In this document: piece by piece, positions 8,017 through 16,831 of the stretch | Position numbering within the stretch: position 1 is the first letter of the stretch | Layout of the letters: each line of letters starts with the position of its first letter | Source: Streptomyces sp. adm13(2018) | Lineage (GTDB): Bacteria > Actinomycetota > Actinomycetes > Streptomycetales > Streptomycetaceae | Length of the DNA: 41,533 bases | Reading direction: 5' to 3' | NCBI RefSeq assembly: GCF_008042145.1 | Contig: NZ_RDBH01000135.1 | Span: 15,862 to 57,394, forward strand | Notes under the pieces: model-generated | What the model was told of the DNA's origin: nothing | Seen by the model: only the letters and a program-made list of their open reading frames with translations | The model's database searches: none | Position numbers and translations under genes: made by a program

Positions 8017-9198
8017 ATGGCCGACATGAAACGACCGCCGCTCAACCGCCGCCTCGCCGAGTTCGGGACGACGATCTTCGCCGAGATGTCCGCGCTCGCC
8101 GCCGGCACCGGGGCGATCAACCTCGGCCAGGGCTTCCCCGACACCGACGGCCCCGACGAGATCCGGGAGGCAGCGGTCCGCGCGCTGCGGGACGGCCGCG
8201 GCAACCAGTACCCGCCCGGCCCCGGCGTCCCCGAACTGCGGACGGCGATCGCCGACCACCAGCGGGAACGGTACGGCCTGGCGTACGACCCCGACGCGGA
8301 GGTCCTCGTCACGGCGGGCGCCACCGAGGCGATCGCGGCCTCGCTCCTGGCCCTGGTCGAACCGGGCGACGAGGTGATCGCCCTGGAGCCGTACTACGAC
8401 TCGTACGCCGCCTGCGTCGCGATGGCAGGCGGCACCCGGGTCCCGGTCACCCTCCGCCCGCACGCGGGCGCGTACGTCCTGGACCTCGACGAACTGCGGG
8501 CCGCCGTCACCGACCGGACCCGCCTCATCCTGCTCAACACCCCGCACAACCCCACCGGCACCGTCCTCACCCGGGCCGAACTGACCGCCGTCGCCGAACT
8601 GGCCGTCGAGCGGGACCTGCTCGTCGTCACCGACGAGGTGTACGAGCACCTGGTCTTCGACGGCGCCGAGCACGTGCCGATCGCGAGCCTGCCGGGCATG
8701 CGGGAGCGCACGGTCACCATCGGGTCGGCCGGCAAGACGTTCTCCTTCACCGGCTGGAAGGTCGGCTGGATCACCGCGAGCCCCGAGCTGACCGCCGCCG
8801 TCCGCTCGGCCAAGCAGTTCCTCACGTACGTCTCCTCCGGCCCCTTCCAGTACGCGATCGCCGAGGCGCTCCGCCTCCCGACCGCGTACTTCGACACGCT
8901 CCGCGCCGACCTGCAACGCAAGCGCGACCTGCTCGGCGACGGCCTCCGCGCGGCCGGGTTCGAGGTGTACCGTCCCCGGGGCACGTACTTCATCACCACC
9001 GACATCACCCCCCTCGGCGAGAAGGACGCCCACGCCTTCTGCCGCGCCCTCCCCGAACGCTGCGGCGTCGTCGCCATCCCCAACTCCGTCTTCTACGACG
9101 ACCCCGACGCCGGCCGCAGCCAGGTCCGCTTCGCCTTCTGCAAGAAGGACGACGTCCTCATCGAGGCCGGGAGCCGCTTGCGGCGCCTGGCTTCCTGA
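8017..9198 (+). CDS. Class I/II pyridoxal-phosphate aminotransferase
   Basis: A 393-aa cytoplasmic fold-type I aminotransferase. Motifs: INLGQGFPDTDGP near the N-terminus, NTPHNPTGTVL, VVTDEVYEHLVFDG, the PLP lysine in TIGSAGKTFSFTGWKVGW (near residue 245), and the substrate arginine region SQVRFAFCKKDD near the C-terminus. The GQGFPD and SAGKTFSFTGWK signatures are shared with kynurenine/methionine-type and N-succinyl-diaminopimelate-type enzymes, so the exact substrate is open. ATG 8017 is chosen (MADMKRPPLNRRLAEFG). Likely monocistronic. Confidence 0.9.
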   Translation: MADMKRPPLNRRLAEFGTTIFAEMSALAAGTGAINLGQGFPDTDGPDEIREAAVRALRDGRGNQYPPGPGVPELRTAIADHQRERYGLAYDPDAEVLVTAGATEAIAASLLALVEPGDEVIALEPYYDSYAACVAMAGGTRVPVTLRPHAGAYVLDLDELRAAVTDRTRLILLNTPHNPTGTVLTRAELTAVAELAVERDLLVVTDEVYEHLVFDGAEHVPIASLPGMRERTVTIGSAGKTFSFTGWKVGWITASPELTAAVRSAKQFLTYVSSGPFQYAIAEALRLPTAYFDTLRADLQRKRDLLGDGLRAAGFEVYRPRGTYFITTDITPLGEKDAHAFCRALPERCGVVAIPNSVFYDDPDAGRSQVRFAFCKKDDVLIEAGSRLRRLAS

Positions 9199-9405
9199 AC
9201 TCGCTCCCCTGCACGGTCATGCACGTGACGCGACGGTGCGTCAGGCCCGCGACGGCCTGCCGCGCCGCCGGCGTCCGGTCCGTCCCACCGTGCCCGCGCC
9301 ACGGCGTCCGTCCCGTGGCGTCCGTGGGGAATTCCTCCGCCGTACCCCTCCTGTTGGCCAGGTCTGGCTACCTTCGCCCCGGACCGGTACAGGAGAGGTA
9401 CATCC

Positions 9406-10974
9406 ATGAGCACGCCGATCCACCGCACCTCGACACGGCAGCCCGCGGCGGTCCCGATGTCGGCCCGGCACCGTGAGGGTGGGAGCCGGACCGGGAATAC
9501 GTCCGCACGCCCGCCGGAGCACTCCTTACGGGACATGCAGTCCCGCGTCGGCAACCGGGCCACGACCGCGATGGTGCAGCGCGTCCGGGACACCGAGAGA
9601 GGCGATGCGGCGGCGAACGGCGGCGCGTCCCCCCAAGCGAAGAAGAACTACCGCGACCGGATCGCCGCGCTCCTCGACAGGTTCAAGAAGAATCTCGAAC
9701 CCATCGACACCTTCGTCAAGGGCTTCCAGACCCCCACCAACGCGGCCTTCACCCAACAGGCCGCCGTCGCGGCCAATGAGAGCCTCAAGCACTCCGCCGC
9801 CGCCTCGGGGACCTCCGCGGCCTCGGGCAACCTGCTCACGGAAGCCGCCGGCACCGTGGTCAACGGCATGGACGCGTACAAGAACATGAAGGACGCCAAG
9901 AAGCACGAGACCGGGGCCGACCACCACAAGGCGAAGAAGAAGGCCATGACCAAGGGGGCCGACACGGTCATCGGCGCCGCCGGTTCGGGAAGCTACAGCG
10001 CCGCCATCGCCAAGGAGGTGACCAAGATCCAGAAGGCGGCGGACGCGGCAGTGGCATCAGAGGCGAGCGGTGTCGCCAGCGCGGCCATCGGCACGATCAA
10101 GGGCGTGCGGTCCGCCTTCCGCATCGGGAGAGCAGCCGGCAAGTACAAGCAGATCAAAAAGCTGGGAGATCCCCACCTCGTCCAGGCGGGGGCACTGGCA
10201 CGGCTGAACGAGGCGCGCGAGCAGGCCGACTGGGCCGCAGCGGAGGCCTACGTCGCGCTGGACAGCTACTGGAACCACGAGGGCCCTGGACGGCTGGAGC
10301 TCGTCTCCGAGGCCATCGACGCGGCCTGGGAGGCGATGACCGAAGCCCGTGACGCCGGCGAGAGACTCCAGCACGCCGAGAACGACGTGGAGAAGCTGAG
10401 CAAGGTGCAGGAGTACGCGAAGAAGAAGCAGCTCACCAAGATCGGCAAGGAGGCGGCCGGCGGCGGGGGTGAGTCCGTCAAGGCCGCGGCCGGCGTCGTG
10501 ACGGCGGTCGCGGCGGGAACAGCCGGGCTGGCGAGCAACCCGGTCGGCTGGGGCCTCGCCGGGGCCGGGGCCGGTCTCGTCCTCGGCGTCACCCTGTACA
10601 AGGCGCTCCGCGCCGCCACCAAGCGCTACGAAGAGGTCCACCACCCCGAGCGCTGGGCCCCGGAGGGCGAGACCCCGGCGGAGGCCGCTTCCCGCACGGA
10701 GTCGTTGCAGCACGCGCTGAAGTTCTGGAAGAAGGTGTCGAAGGGGGAACGCCAGGCCATGGCGCGGGAGATCCACGCCCTGGCGGCGGGCCCCGCCATC
10801 TCCCGGAACACCACGGCCGAGATGCGGGAGTCCGCCAGGTCCCTGCTCATCGCCCTCAAATCCGGCCCCGACAAGCACGGACTGGAGCCGGACGCGTGGG
10901 CCGGGACCCTCAACGACCCGGCGAAGACGTCCGGTTGGATCGCGGAGATAGCGGAACAGCTGGCCTCGGGCTGA
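9406..10974 (+). CDS. Unknown 522-aa protein with eCIS/DUF4157-type N-terminal motif
   Basis: No function assigned. Start ATG 9406 follows AGGAGAGG. Residues ~41-59 (LRDMQSRVGNRATTAMVQR) resemble the L-x-x-hQ-x-x-hGN-x-x-x(T/V)-x-M-hQR motif that I know from N-termini of actinobacterial DUF4157 and eCIS-associated proteins. Residues 1-80 are otherwise disordered. Residues 80-350 are helical, Ala/Lys-rich and charged. Residues ~355-403 form a long Gly/Ala-rich hydrophobic stretch (TAVAAGTAGLASNPVGWGLA and onward), which could be a membrane-inserting hairpin. The end (~420-522) is helical and charged. No signal peptide and no known catalytic motif. Lysine use (many AAG) and the length are unlike its housekeeping neighbours. 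It may be an injected effector or a self-acting pore protein; this is inference. Confidence 0.7.
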   Translation: MSTPIHRTSTRQPAAVPMSARHREGGSRTGNTSARPPEHSLRDMQSRVGNRATTAMVQRVRDTERGDAAANGGASPQAKKNYRDRIAALLDRFKKNLEPIDTFVKGFQTPTNAAFTQQAAVAANESLKHSAAASGTSAASGNLLTEAAGTVVNGMDAYKNMKDAKKHETGADHHKAKKKAMTKGADTVIGAAGSGSYSAAIAKEVTKIQKAADAAVASEASGVASAAIGTIKGVRSAFRIGRAAGKYKQIKKLGDPHLVQAGALARLNEAREQADWAAAEAYVALDSYWNHEGPGRLELVSEAIDAAWEAMTEARDAGERLQHAENDVEKLSKVQEYAKKKQLTKIGKEAAGGGGESVKAAAGVVTAVAAGTAGLASNPVGWGLAGAGAGLVLGVTLYKALRAATKRYEEVHHPERWAPEGETPAEAASRTESLQHALKFWKKVSKGERQAMAREIHALAAGPAISRNTTAEMRESARSLLIALKSGPDKHGLEPDAWAGTLNDPAKTSGWIAEIAEQLASG

Positions 10975-11022
10975 CCCGCCCGAAGCGCCTGGCCTGATAG
11001 CGGCGCGCGCACCCCAGCACGG

Positions 11023-11056
11023 CGAAAGCCCGGCCCCCGTGAAGGGACCGGGCTTC
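11023..11056. terminator. Bidirectional terminator
   Basis: GAAAGCCCGG ... CCGGGCTTC stem between two convergent genes (stops at 10974 and 11076). Confidence 0.7.
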
Positions 11057-11075
11057 GGTGGTGCTGTGAGGAGGA

Positions 11076-11609
11076 TCAGGCCTCTTCGTCGCCGGGCTTG
11101 TCATCGGGGGACTCCAGGCCGAACTGCTCGACGATCCACTTGTCGAACTCGATGGAGGCGCGGACCCAGCTCACCGTGGAGGACACGAAGTGCTCCAGGG
11201 CGACGCCGGTGCCGATCAGCATCTGCGCCTCACCGATGAGGCGGAGGGTGGCGGAGCCGTCCTCCTCCTCGTGCAGGTGGGTGTAGACCTTCGGCCACAG
11301 GGTGCGGCGGTTCCAGTCGTCGATCGCGTCGAGGATCTTGGCGCGGTCGTCGGCCGAGTGCGGACGGTCGTAGAACGTCCGCACCGAGAAGACCTGCTGC
11401 TCGTCCTCGCCGCGGAACATGAAGTACGTGCGGAATTCCTCCCACGGCGCCGCGAGGTCACCCTCGTCGTCGATGACGTACTTCAGTTCCATCTGCTCGA
11501 GGAGCTGCTTGACGAGGTCCTGGTCGGGGACGACGGGGCCCGCCGGTCCTGCGGCCTGAGGCTGGGGCTGGCCCCCGAAATTCGGAATCGAGGACGGGTC
11601 GATGCTCAC
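11076..11609 (-). CDS. YbjN-domain protein
   Basis: A 177-aa cytoplasmic protein of the YbjN family (type III chaperone-like fold, no established enzymatic role). GTG 11609 (VSIDPSSIPNFGG) is chosen because GAAGGGAA lies a few bases upstream. A Pro/Gln-rich N-terminal ~25 residues precede the domain, which starts at DQDLVKQLLEQMELKY and contains WEEFRTYFMFRGEDEQ, DDWNRRTLWPKVY and LIGEAQMLIGTGV. The C-terminus is acidic (SPDDKPGDEEA). It lies downstream of clpB on the same strand, about 200 bases away, so it may have its own promoter. Confidence 0.85.
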   Translation of the reverse strand: MSIDPSSIPNFGGQPQPQAAGPAGPVVPDQDLVKQLLEQMELKYVIDDEGDLAAPWEEFRTYFMFRGEDEQQVFSVRTFYDRPHSADDRAKILDAIDDWNRRTLWPKVYTHLHEEEDGSATLRLIGEAQMLIGTGVALEHFVSSTVSWVRASIEFDKWIVEQFGLESPDDKPGDEEA

Positions 11610-11806
11610 CGTGTATTTCCCTTCGTACGGATGCTCGCCATCCTCCCCCATGCCGGGCGGTACGTGGCAAGTCCCGCCTCCCGCGATCCGCTGCGGGCTG
11701 ACAAGATCTGGTCCACTCGGGGGAGGGAGAACGGGCACTCGCGGGCCGCGTACGGGGACGGGGACGGGGAAGATCTCACACCGCCCCGCCCCCGTGCGCG
11801 CCCGGG

Positions 11807-14398
11807 CTAGCGCGTCGCCCCGACGATCAGGCCGTCCTCGGCGCGGTCCACCCGCACGGTGTCGCCGTCCCGGACCTCGCCCGCCAGGATCTCCCGGGCG
11901 AGCCGGTCGCCGATCGCCGTCTGGATGAGGCGGCGCAGCGGCCGGGCGCCGTACGCCGGGTCGTTGCCCTCCTCGGCGAGCCACTCCAGGGCCTCCGGGC
12001 TGACCTCCAGGGTGAGCCGCCGGTCGGCGAGCCGCCGGGCCAGGCGGTCGATCTGGAGCCGGGCGATCCGGCCCAGCTCCGCCCGGTCGAGGGCCGAGAA
12101 GACGACGAGGTCGTCGAGGCGGTTGAGGAACTCCGGCTTGAAGCTCGCCCGGACCACGTCCAGGACCTGCTGCTTCTTCACGTCCGCCGGGGTCGCCGGG
12201 TCGACCAGGTACTGGCTGCCCAGGTTCGAGGTCAGGATCAGGATGGTGTTGCGGAAGTCCACCGTCCGGCCCTGCCCGTCGGTGAGCCGCCCGTCGTCCA
12301 GGACCTGGAGCAGGACGTCGAAGACCTCCGGGTGCGCCTTCTCCACCTCGTCGAGCAGGACCACGCTGTACGGGCGGCGGCGGACCGCCTCCGTGAGCTG
12401 GCCGCCCTCCTCGTACCCGACGTAGCCGGGGGGCGCGCCGACCAGTCGGGCGACGCTGTGCTTCTCGCCGTACTCCGACATGTCGATGCGGATCATGGCC
12501 CGCTCGTCGTCGAAGAGGAAGTCCGCGAGCGCCTTCGCCAGCTCCGTCTTGCCGACGCCCGTGGGGCCGAGGAAGAGGAAGGAGCCGGTGGGGCGGTCGG
12601 GGTCGGCGATGCCCGCGCGGGTACGGCGGACGGCGTCGGAGACGGCCTGGACGGCCTCGGACTGGCCGATCAGGCGCCGGCCGAGCTCGTCCTCCATGCG
12701 CAGCAGCTTCTGCGTCTCGCCCTCCAGGAGGCGGCCCGCCGGGATGCCGGTCCAGGCGCCGACCACGTCCGCGATGTCGTCGGGGCCTACCTCCTCCTTC
12801 ACCATGGTGTCTTTGGACGACTCCTGCTGTGCCTCGGCCTCGCTCGCCTCCGCCAGCTCCCGCTCCAGGGCCGGGATCTCCCCGTAGAGCAGCTTGGAGG
12901 CGGTGTCGAAGTCGCCGTCCCGCTGGGCGCGCTCGGCGCGGCCGCGGGTCTCGTCCAGGCGCTCCTTGAGCTCGCCGACCCGGTTGAGGGACTGCTTCTC
13001 CTTCTCCCAGCGGGCGGTGAGGCCGCGGAGCTCCTCCTCGCGGTCGGCGAGGTCGCGCCGCAGCTTCTCCAGGCGCTGCCGGCTGCCCGCGTCTGTCTCG
13101 TTCTTGAGGGCCAGCTCCTCCATGCGGAGCCGGTCGACGGAGCGCTGGAGCTCGTCGATCTCGACGGGGGAGGAGTCGATCTCCATGCGGAGCCGGCTCG
13201 CGGCCTCGTCGACGAGGTCGATCGCCTTGTCGGGGAGGAAGCGGGAGGTGATGTACCGGTCGGAGAGGGTCGCGGCGGCCACCAGCGCGGAGTCGTTGAT
13301 CTGCACCTTGTGGTGGGCCTCGTACCGGCCCTTGAGGCCGCGGAGGATCGCGATGGTGTCCTCGACGGTGGGCTCGGCGACCAGCACCTGCTGGAAGCGG
13401 CGCTCCAGGGCGGGGTCCTTCTCGATCCGCTCGCGGTACTCGTCGAGGGTGGTCGCGCCGACCATGCGGAGCTCGCCGCGGGCCAGCATGGGCTTGAGCA
13501 TGTTGCCCGCGTCCATGGCGGAGTCGCCGCCGGCGCCCGCGCCGACGACCGTGTGCAGCTCGTCGATGAAGGTGATGATCTGGCCGTCGCTCGCCTTGAT
13601 CTCGGAGAGGACGGTCTTCAGCCGCTCCTCGAACTCGCCGCGGTACTTCGCTCCGGCGACCATGGCGCCGAGGTCGAGCGAGACCAGCCGCTTGTTCTTG
13701 AGGGACTCGGGCACGTCGCCCTTCACGATCCGCTGGGCGAGGCCCTCGACGACGGCGGTCTTGCCGACGCCGGGCTCGCCGATGAGGACCGGGTTGTTCT
13801 TGGTGCGGCGGGACAGCACCTGCACGACGCGGCGGATCTCGTGGTCGCGGCCGATGACCGGGTCCAGCTTGCCCTCGCGCGCGGCGGCGGTGAAGTCCGT
13901 GCCGAACTTCTCCAGCGCCTTGTACTGCCCTTCCGGGTCGGGTGTGGTCACCCGGCGTCCTCCCCTGCTCTTCTCGAACGCGTCGAGCAGCCTGGAAGCG
14001 CTCGCGCCCTGCCCGTCGAGGATCTCACCGGCCTGGCCGCCCTTGGCCGCGATCGCGACGAGGAGGTGCTCGGTGGACAGGTAGTCGTCGCCGAGCTCCT
14101 TGGCCTGCCGGTCGGCGTCGGCGATGACGGCGAGGAACTCGCGGCTGGGCTGCGGGGGCGCGACCGTGGACCCGGTGACGCTGGGCAGGGCGGCGAGCAG
14201 CCGCTCCGCGCCGGCCCGCGCGACCGCCTGGTCGGCCTCGACGGCGGCGAGCAGGTCGGTGATGTTCTCGTTGTCCTGACCGGTGAGCAGCGCGAGCAGC
14301 AGGTGCGCGGGGGTCAGGTCGGCGTGCCCCTCGGACACGGCGCGGCTGCTGGCCGCGTTGATCGCGTCCCGGCTCCGGTTGGTCAGTTCGGCGTCCAC
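11807..14398 (-). CDS. clpB: ATP-dependent disaggregase ClpB
   Basis: An 863-aa AAA+ chaperone that pulls aggregated proteins apart together with DnaK. An N-terminal Clp repeat domain (residues 1-150) is followed by the first AAA domain with Walker A GEPGVGKT (~205) and Walker B FIDELHT, the long middle coiled coil (~400-530, Glu/Arg/Leu-rich), and the second AAA domain with Walker A GPTGVGKT (~609) and [17 protein letters not shown] 14398 follows AGGAGG. An HspR operator (HAIR) lies 65-85 bases upstream, so it belongs to the HspR regulon with the dnaK operon in this window. Confidence 0.97.
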   Translation of the reverse strand: MDAELTNRSRDAINAASSRAVSEGHADLTPAHLLLALLTGQDNENITDLLAAVEADQAVARAGAERLLAALPSVTGSTVAPPQPSREFLAVIADADRQAKELGDDYLSTEHLLVAIAAKGGQAGEILDGQGASASRLLDAFEKSRGGRRVTTPDPEGQYKALEKFGTDFTAAAREGKLDPVIGRDHEIRRVVQVLSRRTKNNPVLIGEPGVGKTAVVEGLAQRIVKGDVPESLKNKRLVSLDLGAMVAGAKYRGEFEERLKTVLSEIKASDGQIITFIDELHTVVGAGAGGDSAMDAGNMLKPMLARGELRMVGATTLDEYRERIEKDPALERRFQQVLVAEPTVEDTIAILRGLKGRYEAHHKVQINDSALVAAATLSDRYITSRFLPDKAIDLVDEAASRLRMEIDSSPVEIDELQRSVDRLRMEELALKNETDAGSRQRLEKLRRDLADREEELRGLTARWEKEKQSLNRVGELKERLDETRGRAERAQRDGDFDTASKLLYGEIPALERELAEASEAEAQQESSKDTMVKEEVGPDDIADVVGAWTGIPAGRLLEGETQKLLRMEDELGRRLIGQSEAVQAVSDAVRRTRAGIADPDRPTGSFLFLGPTGVGKTELAKALADFLFDDERAMIRIDMSEYGEKHSVARLVGAPPGYVGYEEGGQLTEAVRRRPYSVVLLDEVEKAHPEVFDVLLQVLDDGRLTDGQGRTVDFRNTILILTSNLGSQYLVDPATPADVKKQQVLDVVRASFKPEFLNRLDDLVVFSALDRAELGRIARLQIDRLARRLADRRLTLEVSPEALEWLAEEGNDPAYGARPLRRLIQTAIGDRLAREILAGEVRDGDTVRVDRAEDGLIVGATR

Positions 14399-14462
14399 GT
14401 GCGGTGCTCCTCCTGGATCGTTCGGGGTCCTCTCCCTTTATGACTCTTCCAGCGTACACAAA

Positions 14463-14483
14463 GTTGAGTCGATTGCGCTCAAG
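14463..14483. promoter_or_regulatory. HAIR (HspR operator) between clpB and the divergent oxidoreductase
   Basis: On the minus strand this reads CTTGAGC-N7-ACTCAAC, two differences from the HAIR consensus CTTGAGT-N7-ACTCAAG. HspR binding to HAIR upstream of clpB is established in Streptomyces. The site lies in a 120-base divergent region and may affect both genes. Confidence 0.88.
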
Positions 14484-14519
14484 GTATCGGAGGGAGCTTC
14501 GGCCCGGTACGTTCCGTGC

Positions 14520-14924
14520 ATGGCGACCGACCCGAGGAACCCCTCCGACTCGTACCTCAGCTTCTGGCGCGAGTACCACATGTGCACCCTGACCACCCCG
14601 CGCCCGGACGGCACCCCGCACGTCGTGGCGGTGGGCGTCACCTACGACCCCGAGGGCGGTTTCGCGCGGGTCATCACCAACCGGCACAGCCGGAAGGTGG
14701 CCAACGTCCTGGCGGCGGGCGCCGCCGGCGCGCGGGTCGCGGTCTGCCAGGTCGACAAGGGCCGCTGGGCCACCCTGGAGGGCGTCGCCCGCATCCGTAC
14801 GGAGCCGGAGGTCGTCGCGGACGCGGTGGGCCGCTACGCCGAGCGCTACGGGCGCACGCCGGCGGAGAACCCGGACCGGGTGGTCGTCGAGATCACCCTG
14901 ACCCGGGCGATGGGGCGCGCCTGA
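14520..14924 (+). CDS. PPOX-class (F420/FMN-dependent) oxidoreductase
   Basis: A 134-aa split-barrel protein of the pyridoxamine 5'-phosphate oxidase-like superfamily (MATDPRNPSDSYLSFWREYH, TLTTPRPDGTPHVVAVGVTYD, VITNRHSRKVANVLA, VAVCQVDKGRWATLEGVARI). Small actinobacterial members of this type often use F420, but the cofactor cannot be fixed from sequence. ATG 14520 has no close strong ribosome site; a leaderless or weak start is possible. It is divergent from clpB with the HAIR site between them, raising the question of whether it is heat- or HspR-controlled. Confidence 0.8.
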   Translation: MATDPRNPSDSYLSFWREYHMCTLTTPRPDGTPHVVAVGVTYDPEGGFARVITNRHSRKVANVLAAGAAGARVAVCQVDKGRWATLEGVARIRTEPEVVADAVGRYAERYGRTPAENPDRVVVEITLTRAMGRA

Positions 14925-15008
14925 GGGCCGGCGCGCGGCGCACGCGAGAAGCGCTCGGCGCACACGGGAAAGCCCGGGCCGCCCCCACGCGGGGGAACGT
15001 CCGGGCAG

Positions 15009-15053
15009 CACAGCGGCGCCATCGCGTTTCAGGTCCGCGATGGCGCCGCTGTG
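15009..15053. terminator. Strong bidirectional terminator
   Basis: An 18-bp perfect stem, CACAGCGGCGCCATCGCG (15009-15026) with its complement (15036-15053), loop TTTCAGGTC. It lies between the convergent oxidoreductase gene and the Rieske-like gene. Confidence 0.85.
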
Positions 15054-15095
15054 TGGGGGAAGTGCCGGAGCGATCTACAACGACGGGGGAATCGC

Positions 15096-15416
15096 TCAGG
15101 CACTGCGGGGGGTGGCGGTGATGGTCTCGGGTTCGATCAGCTGGTGGTCCCGCTGGTCGAGGTTGACGAAGATCATGCCGTACCGGATGGCACAGCGGAT
15201 GGGCTGTGGGGCGCCGCGGGGACGGCGGAGGCAGCGGTAGGCGCGGACGTCCTCGTCCTGCTCCCGTGCCACCACGATGGGCTCTCCGAAGAGGGTGATC
15301 TTCAGCGCGTCGCCACGGTGGGGGATTGCCGTGGCGAGGTCGACGAAGTGCCACCCGGACCGGTAGGCCGAAGCCATCTCCCGGCGGAACCTGGGGTCGT
15401 CCGGCGGCACGGTCAC
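15096..15416 (-). CDS. Short Rieske-like protein lacking most cluster ligands
   Basis: A 106-aa protein. SAYRSGWHFVDLATAIPHRGD, FGEPIVVAREQDEDVRAYRC and CAIRYGMIFVNLD line up with the N-terminal Rieske domain of ring-hydroxylating oxygenases. In those enzymes the [2Fe-2S] cluster uses C-x-H ... C-x2-H. Here the first C is followed by L-R-R and no C-x2-H appears, so the cluster is probably absent, and the catalytic mononuclear-iron domain is missing too. GTG 15416 overlaps the stop of the upstream repeat-peptide gene (GTGA), implying translational coupling. It may be a scaffold or binding protein derived from a Rieske enzyme. The resemblance is by eye; function unknown. Confidence 0.6.
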   Translation of the reverse strand: MTVPPDDPRFRREMASAYRSGWHFVDLATAIPHRGDALKITLFGEPIVVAREQDEDVRAYRCLRRPRGAPQPIRCAIRYGMIFVNLDQRDHQLIEPETITATPRSA

Positions 15417-15676
15417 GCCCCCGCGCCCCTGGAAGCGATCTCCCAGGACGGCTCGTAGGGAGCAGCGAGCACGACGTCCCGGGGAGAGCTCTCCCACGAG
15501 GGTTCGCCGGGTCCCGCGACCACCTCGTGCGCCGGGGTGCTCTCCCACGAGGGCTCGTCCGGCCCTGCCACGGAGTGCGCCGGGGTGCTCTCCCACGAGG
15601 GCTCGCCGACGGCGAGTGCGCCGAGAGCAGCCGCCGCAACGGCTATGGCGCTAAGTGCACGAACCATCCTGGTCAT
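15413..15676 (-). CDS. Secreted peptide with four EPSWE repeats
   Basis: An 87-aa protein of unknown function. ATG 15676 follows a strong GAGGTGGAGA site. Residues 1-24 are a classic Sec signal sequence (MTRMVRALSAIAVAAAALGA, then LAVG). The remainder is four tandem units of about 14-17 residues, each beginning EPSWE: EPSWESTPAHSVAGPD, EPSWESTPAHEVVAGPG, EPSWESSPRDVVLAAPY, EPSWEIASRGAGA. It looks like a multi-copy precursor peptide or a repeat ligand. It is coupled by a GTGA overlap to the Rieske-like gene and divergent from the LuxR-like gene. Confidence 0.75.
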   Translation of the reverse strand: MTRMVRALSAIAVAAAALGALAVGEPSWESTPAHSVAGPDEPSWESTPAHEVVAGPGEPSWESSPRDVVLAAPYEPSWEIASRGAGA

Positions 15677-15804
15677 GGCCGATCTCCACCTCTTTTGATC
15701 ACTACCTCCCCCCCGCGAGTAAGACGATGGCTCACTCCCGACCCTTTCCACCAGCCAACCCGGGCATCATGTTCCTGTAATTCATGACCCTGAGGGGGGT
15801 GCAA

Positions 15805-16803
15805 ATGAGGCGAGAATGCGACGAGTCCGTTCATAAGCACAGTCACGGTGAACTATGCGACGCGGGCAAGGAGCTCTATGCGAGTGCTCTCCGCACCGGC
15901 CGCATAGCCCGCGCGGACGCCGAAGCCGCCCCCTGCCTGAGGGAACTCTCCCTCCTGCACCCGGACCCGGACGACAGCGAGTGCCTGCGCCCCGTGCCGC
16001 CCTCCATCGCCCTGAACCAGCTCGTGCACCCCATCGAGCAGGAGATACAGGTCCGGCGCCAGCACGCGCTGGCCCTCGCGGACGCTTTCGAGCCGTTCAT
16101 GGCGATCCACACCCAGGACCCCACCGGCACCCAGGCCATCACGGTCCTCGAAGGCCTCAGCGTCATCAACGCCGCACTCGACCGCGCCATCAACGAGTGC
16201 ACCGAGGAACTCCTCACCATCCAGCCCGGCAGCGGCCGCCGCCCCGAGACCCTCGAAGCGGCCCTCCGCCGCATGGAGCCGCTGCTCGACCGCGGCGTCC
16301 GGATGCGGACGCTGTACCAGCACACCGCGCGGCACCATCCCGCCACCCTCGCCTACGTCGAACGCGTCGCGCCGTACGGGCTCGAACTCCGCACCCTGGA
16401 GGAGATCGTCGACCGGCTGATCATCGTCGACCGCAAGGTCGCCTTCGTGCCGGCGCGCAGCGACCGCCAGGTCGCCCTCGAACTCCGCCACGAGGGCCTC
16501 GTGCAGTACCTCGTCGGCGTCTTCGACCAGTTCTGGCTGCACGGGGTGCCGTGGGAGGACGAGATCCCGTACAGCCCGTCCGTGGACGGCATCGGCGGCG
16601 TCCAGCGTTCCATCGCCAAACTCCTCGTCGAGGGCCATGTGGACGAGGCCATCGCCCGCCGCCTCGGCATGAACGTGCGTACCTGCCGCGCCCACATCGC
16701 CAAACTCGCCGCCACCCTCGGCAGCGGCAGCCGGGCCCAGCTCGGCTACCTGATCGCGCAGTCGGGCATCCTCGACGGAGACAACCGTCCATCGGACACC
16801 TGA
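15805..16803 (+). CDS. LuxR-family HTH transcriptional regulator
   Basis: A 332-aa regulator. The C-terminal ~60 residues form a LuxR/GerE-type HTH (VQRSIAKLLVEGHVDEAIARRLGMNVRTCRAHIAKLAATLG, residues ~270-312). The N-terminal ~260 residues form a helical sensor-like region with the TrmB-like stretch RMEPLLDRGVRMRTLYQHTA and no receiver or kinase motif, so it is an orphan of the type often found beside small peptide and secondary-metabolite genes in streptomycetes. ATG 15805 is preceded by GAGGGGGG. It is divergent from the EPSWE peptide gene across a 130-base region, so it is a natural candidate regulator of it. Confidence 0.85.
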   Translation: MRRECDESVHKHSHGELCDAGKELYASALRTGRIARADAEAAPCLRELSLLHPDPDDSECLRPVPPSIALNQLVHPIEQEIQVRRQHALALADAFEPFMAIHTQDPTGTQAITVLEGLSVINAALDRAINECTEELLTIQPGSGRRPETLEAALRRMEPLLDRGVRMRTLYQHTARHHPATLAYVERVAPYGLELRTLEEIVDRLIIVDRKVAFVPARSDRQVALELRHEGLVQYLVGVFDQFWLHGVPWEDEIPYSPSVDGIGGVQRSIAKLLVEGHVDEAIARRLGMNVRTCRAHIAKLAATLGSGSRAQLGYLIAQSGILDGDNRPSDT

Positions 16804-16831
16804 CCAGCGTCGAACGGGACAACTCGCCACC

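Noticed and set aside
15440..15620. Possible CRISPR or tandem DNA repeat
   Set aside because: The repeats (CTCTCCCACGAGGG) are in frame and encode the EPSWE units of a secreted peptide; spacing and spacers do not fit CRISPR.
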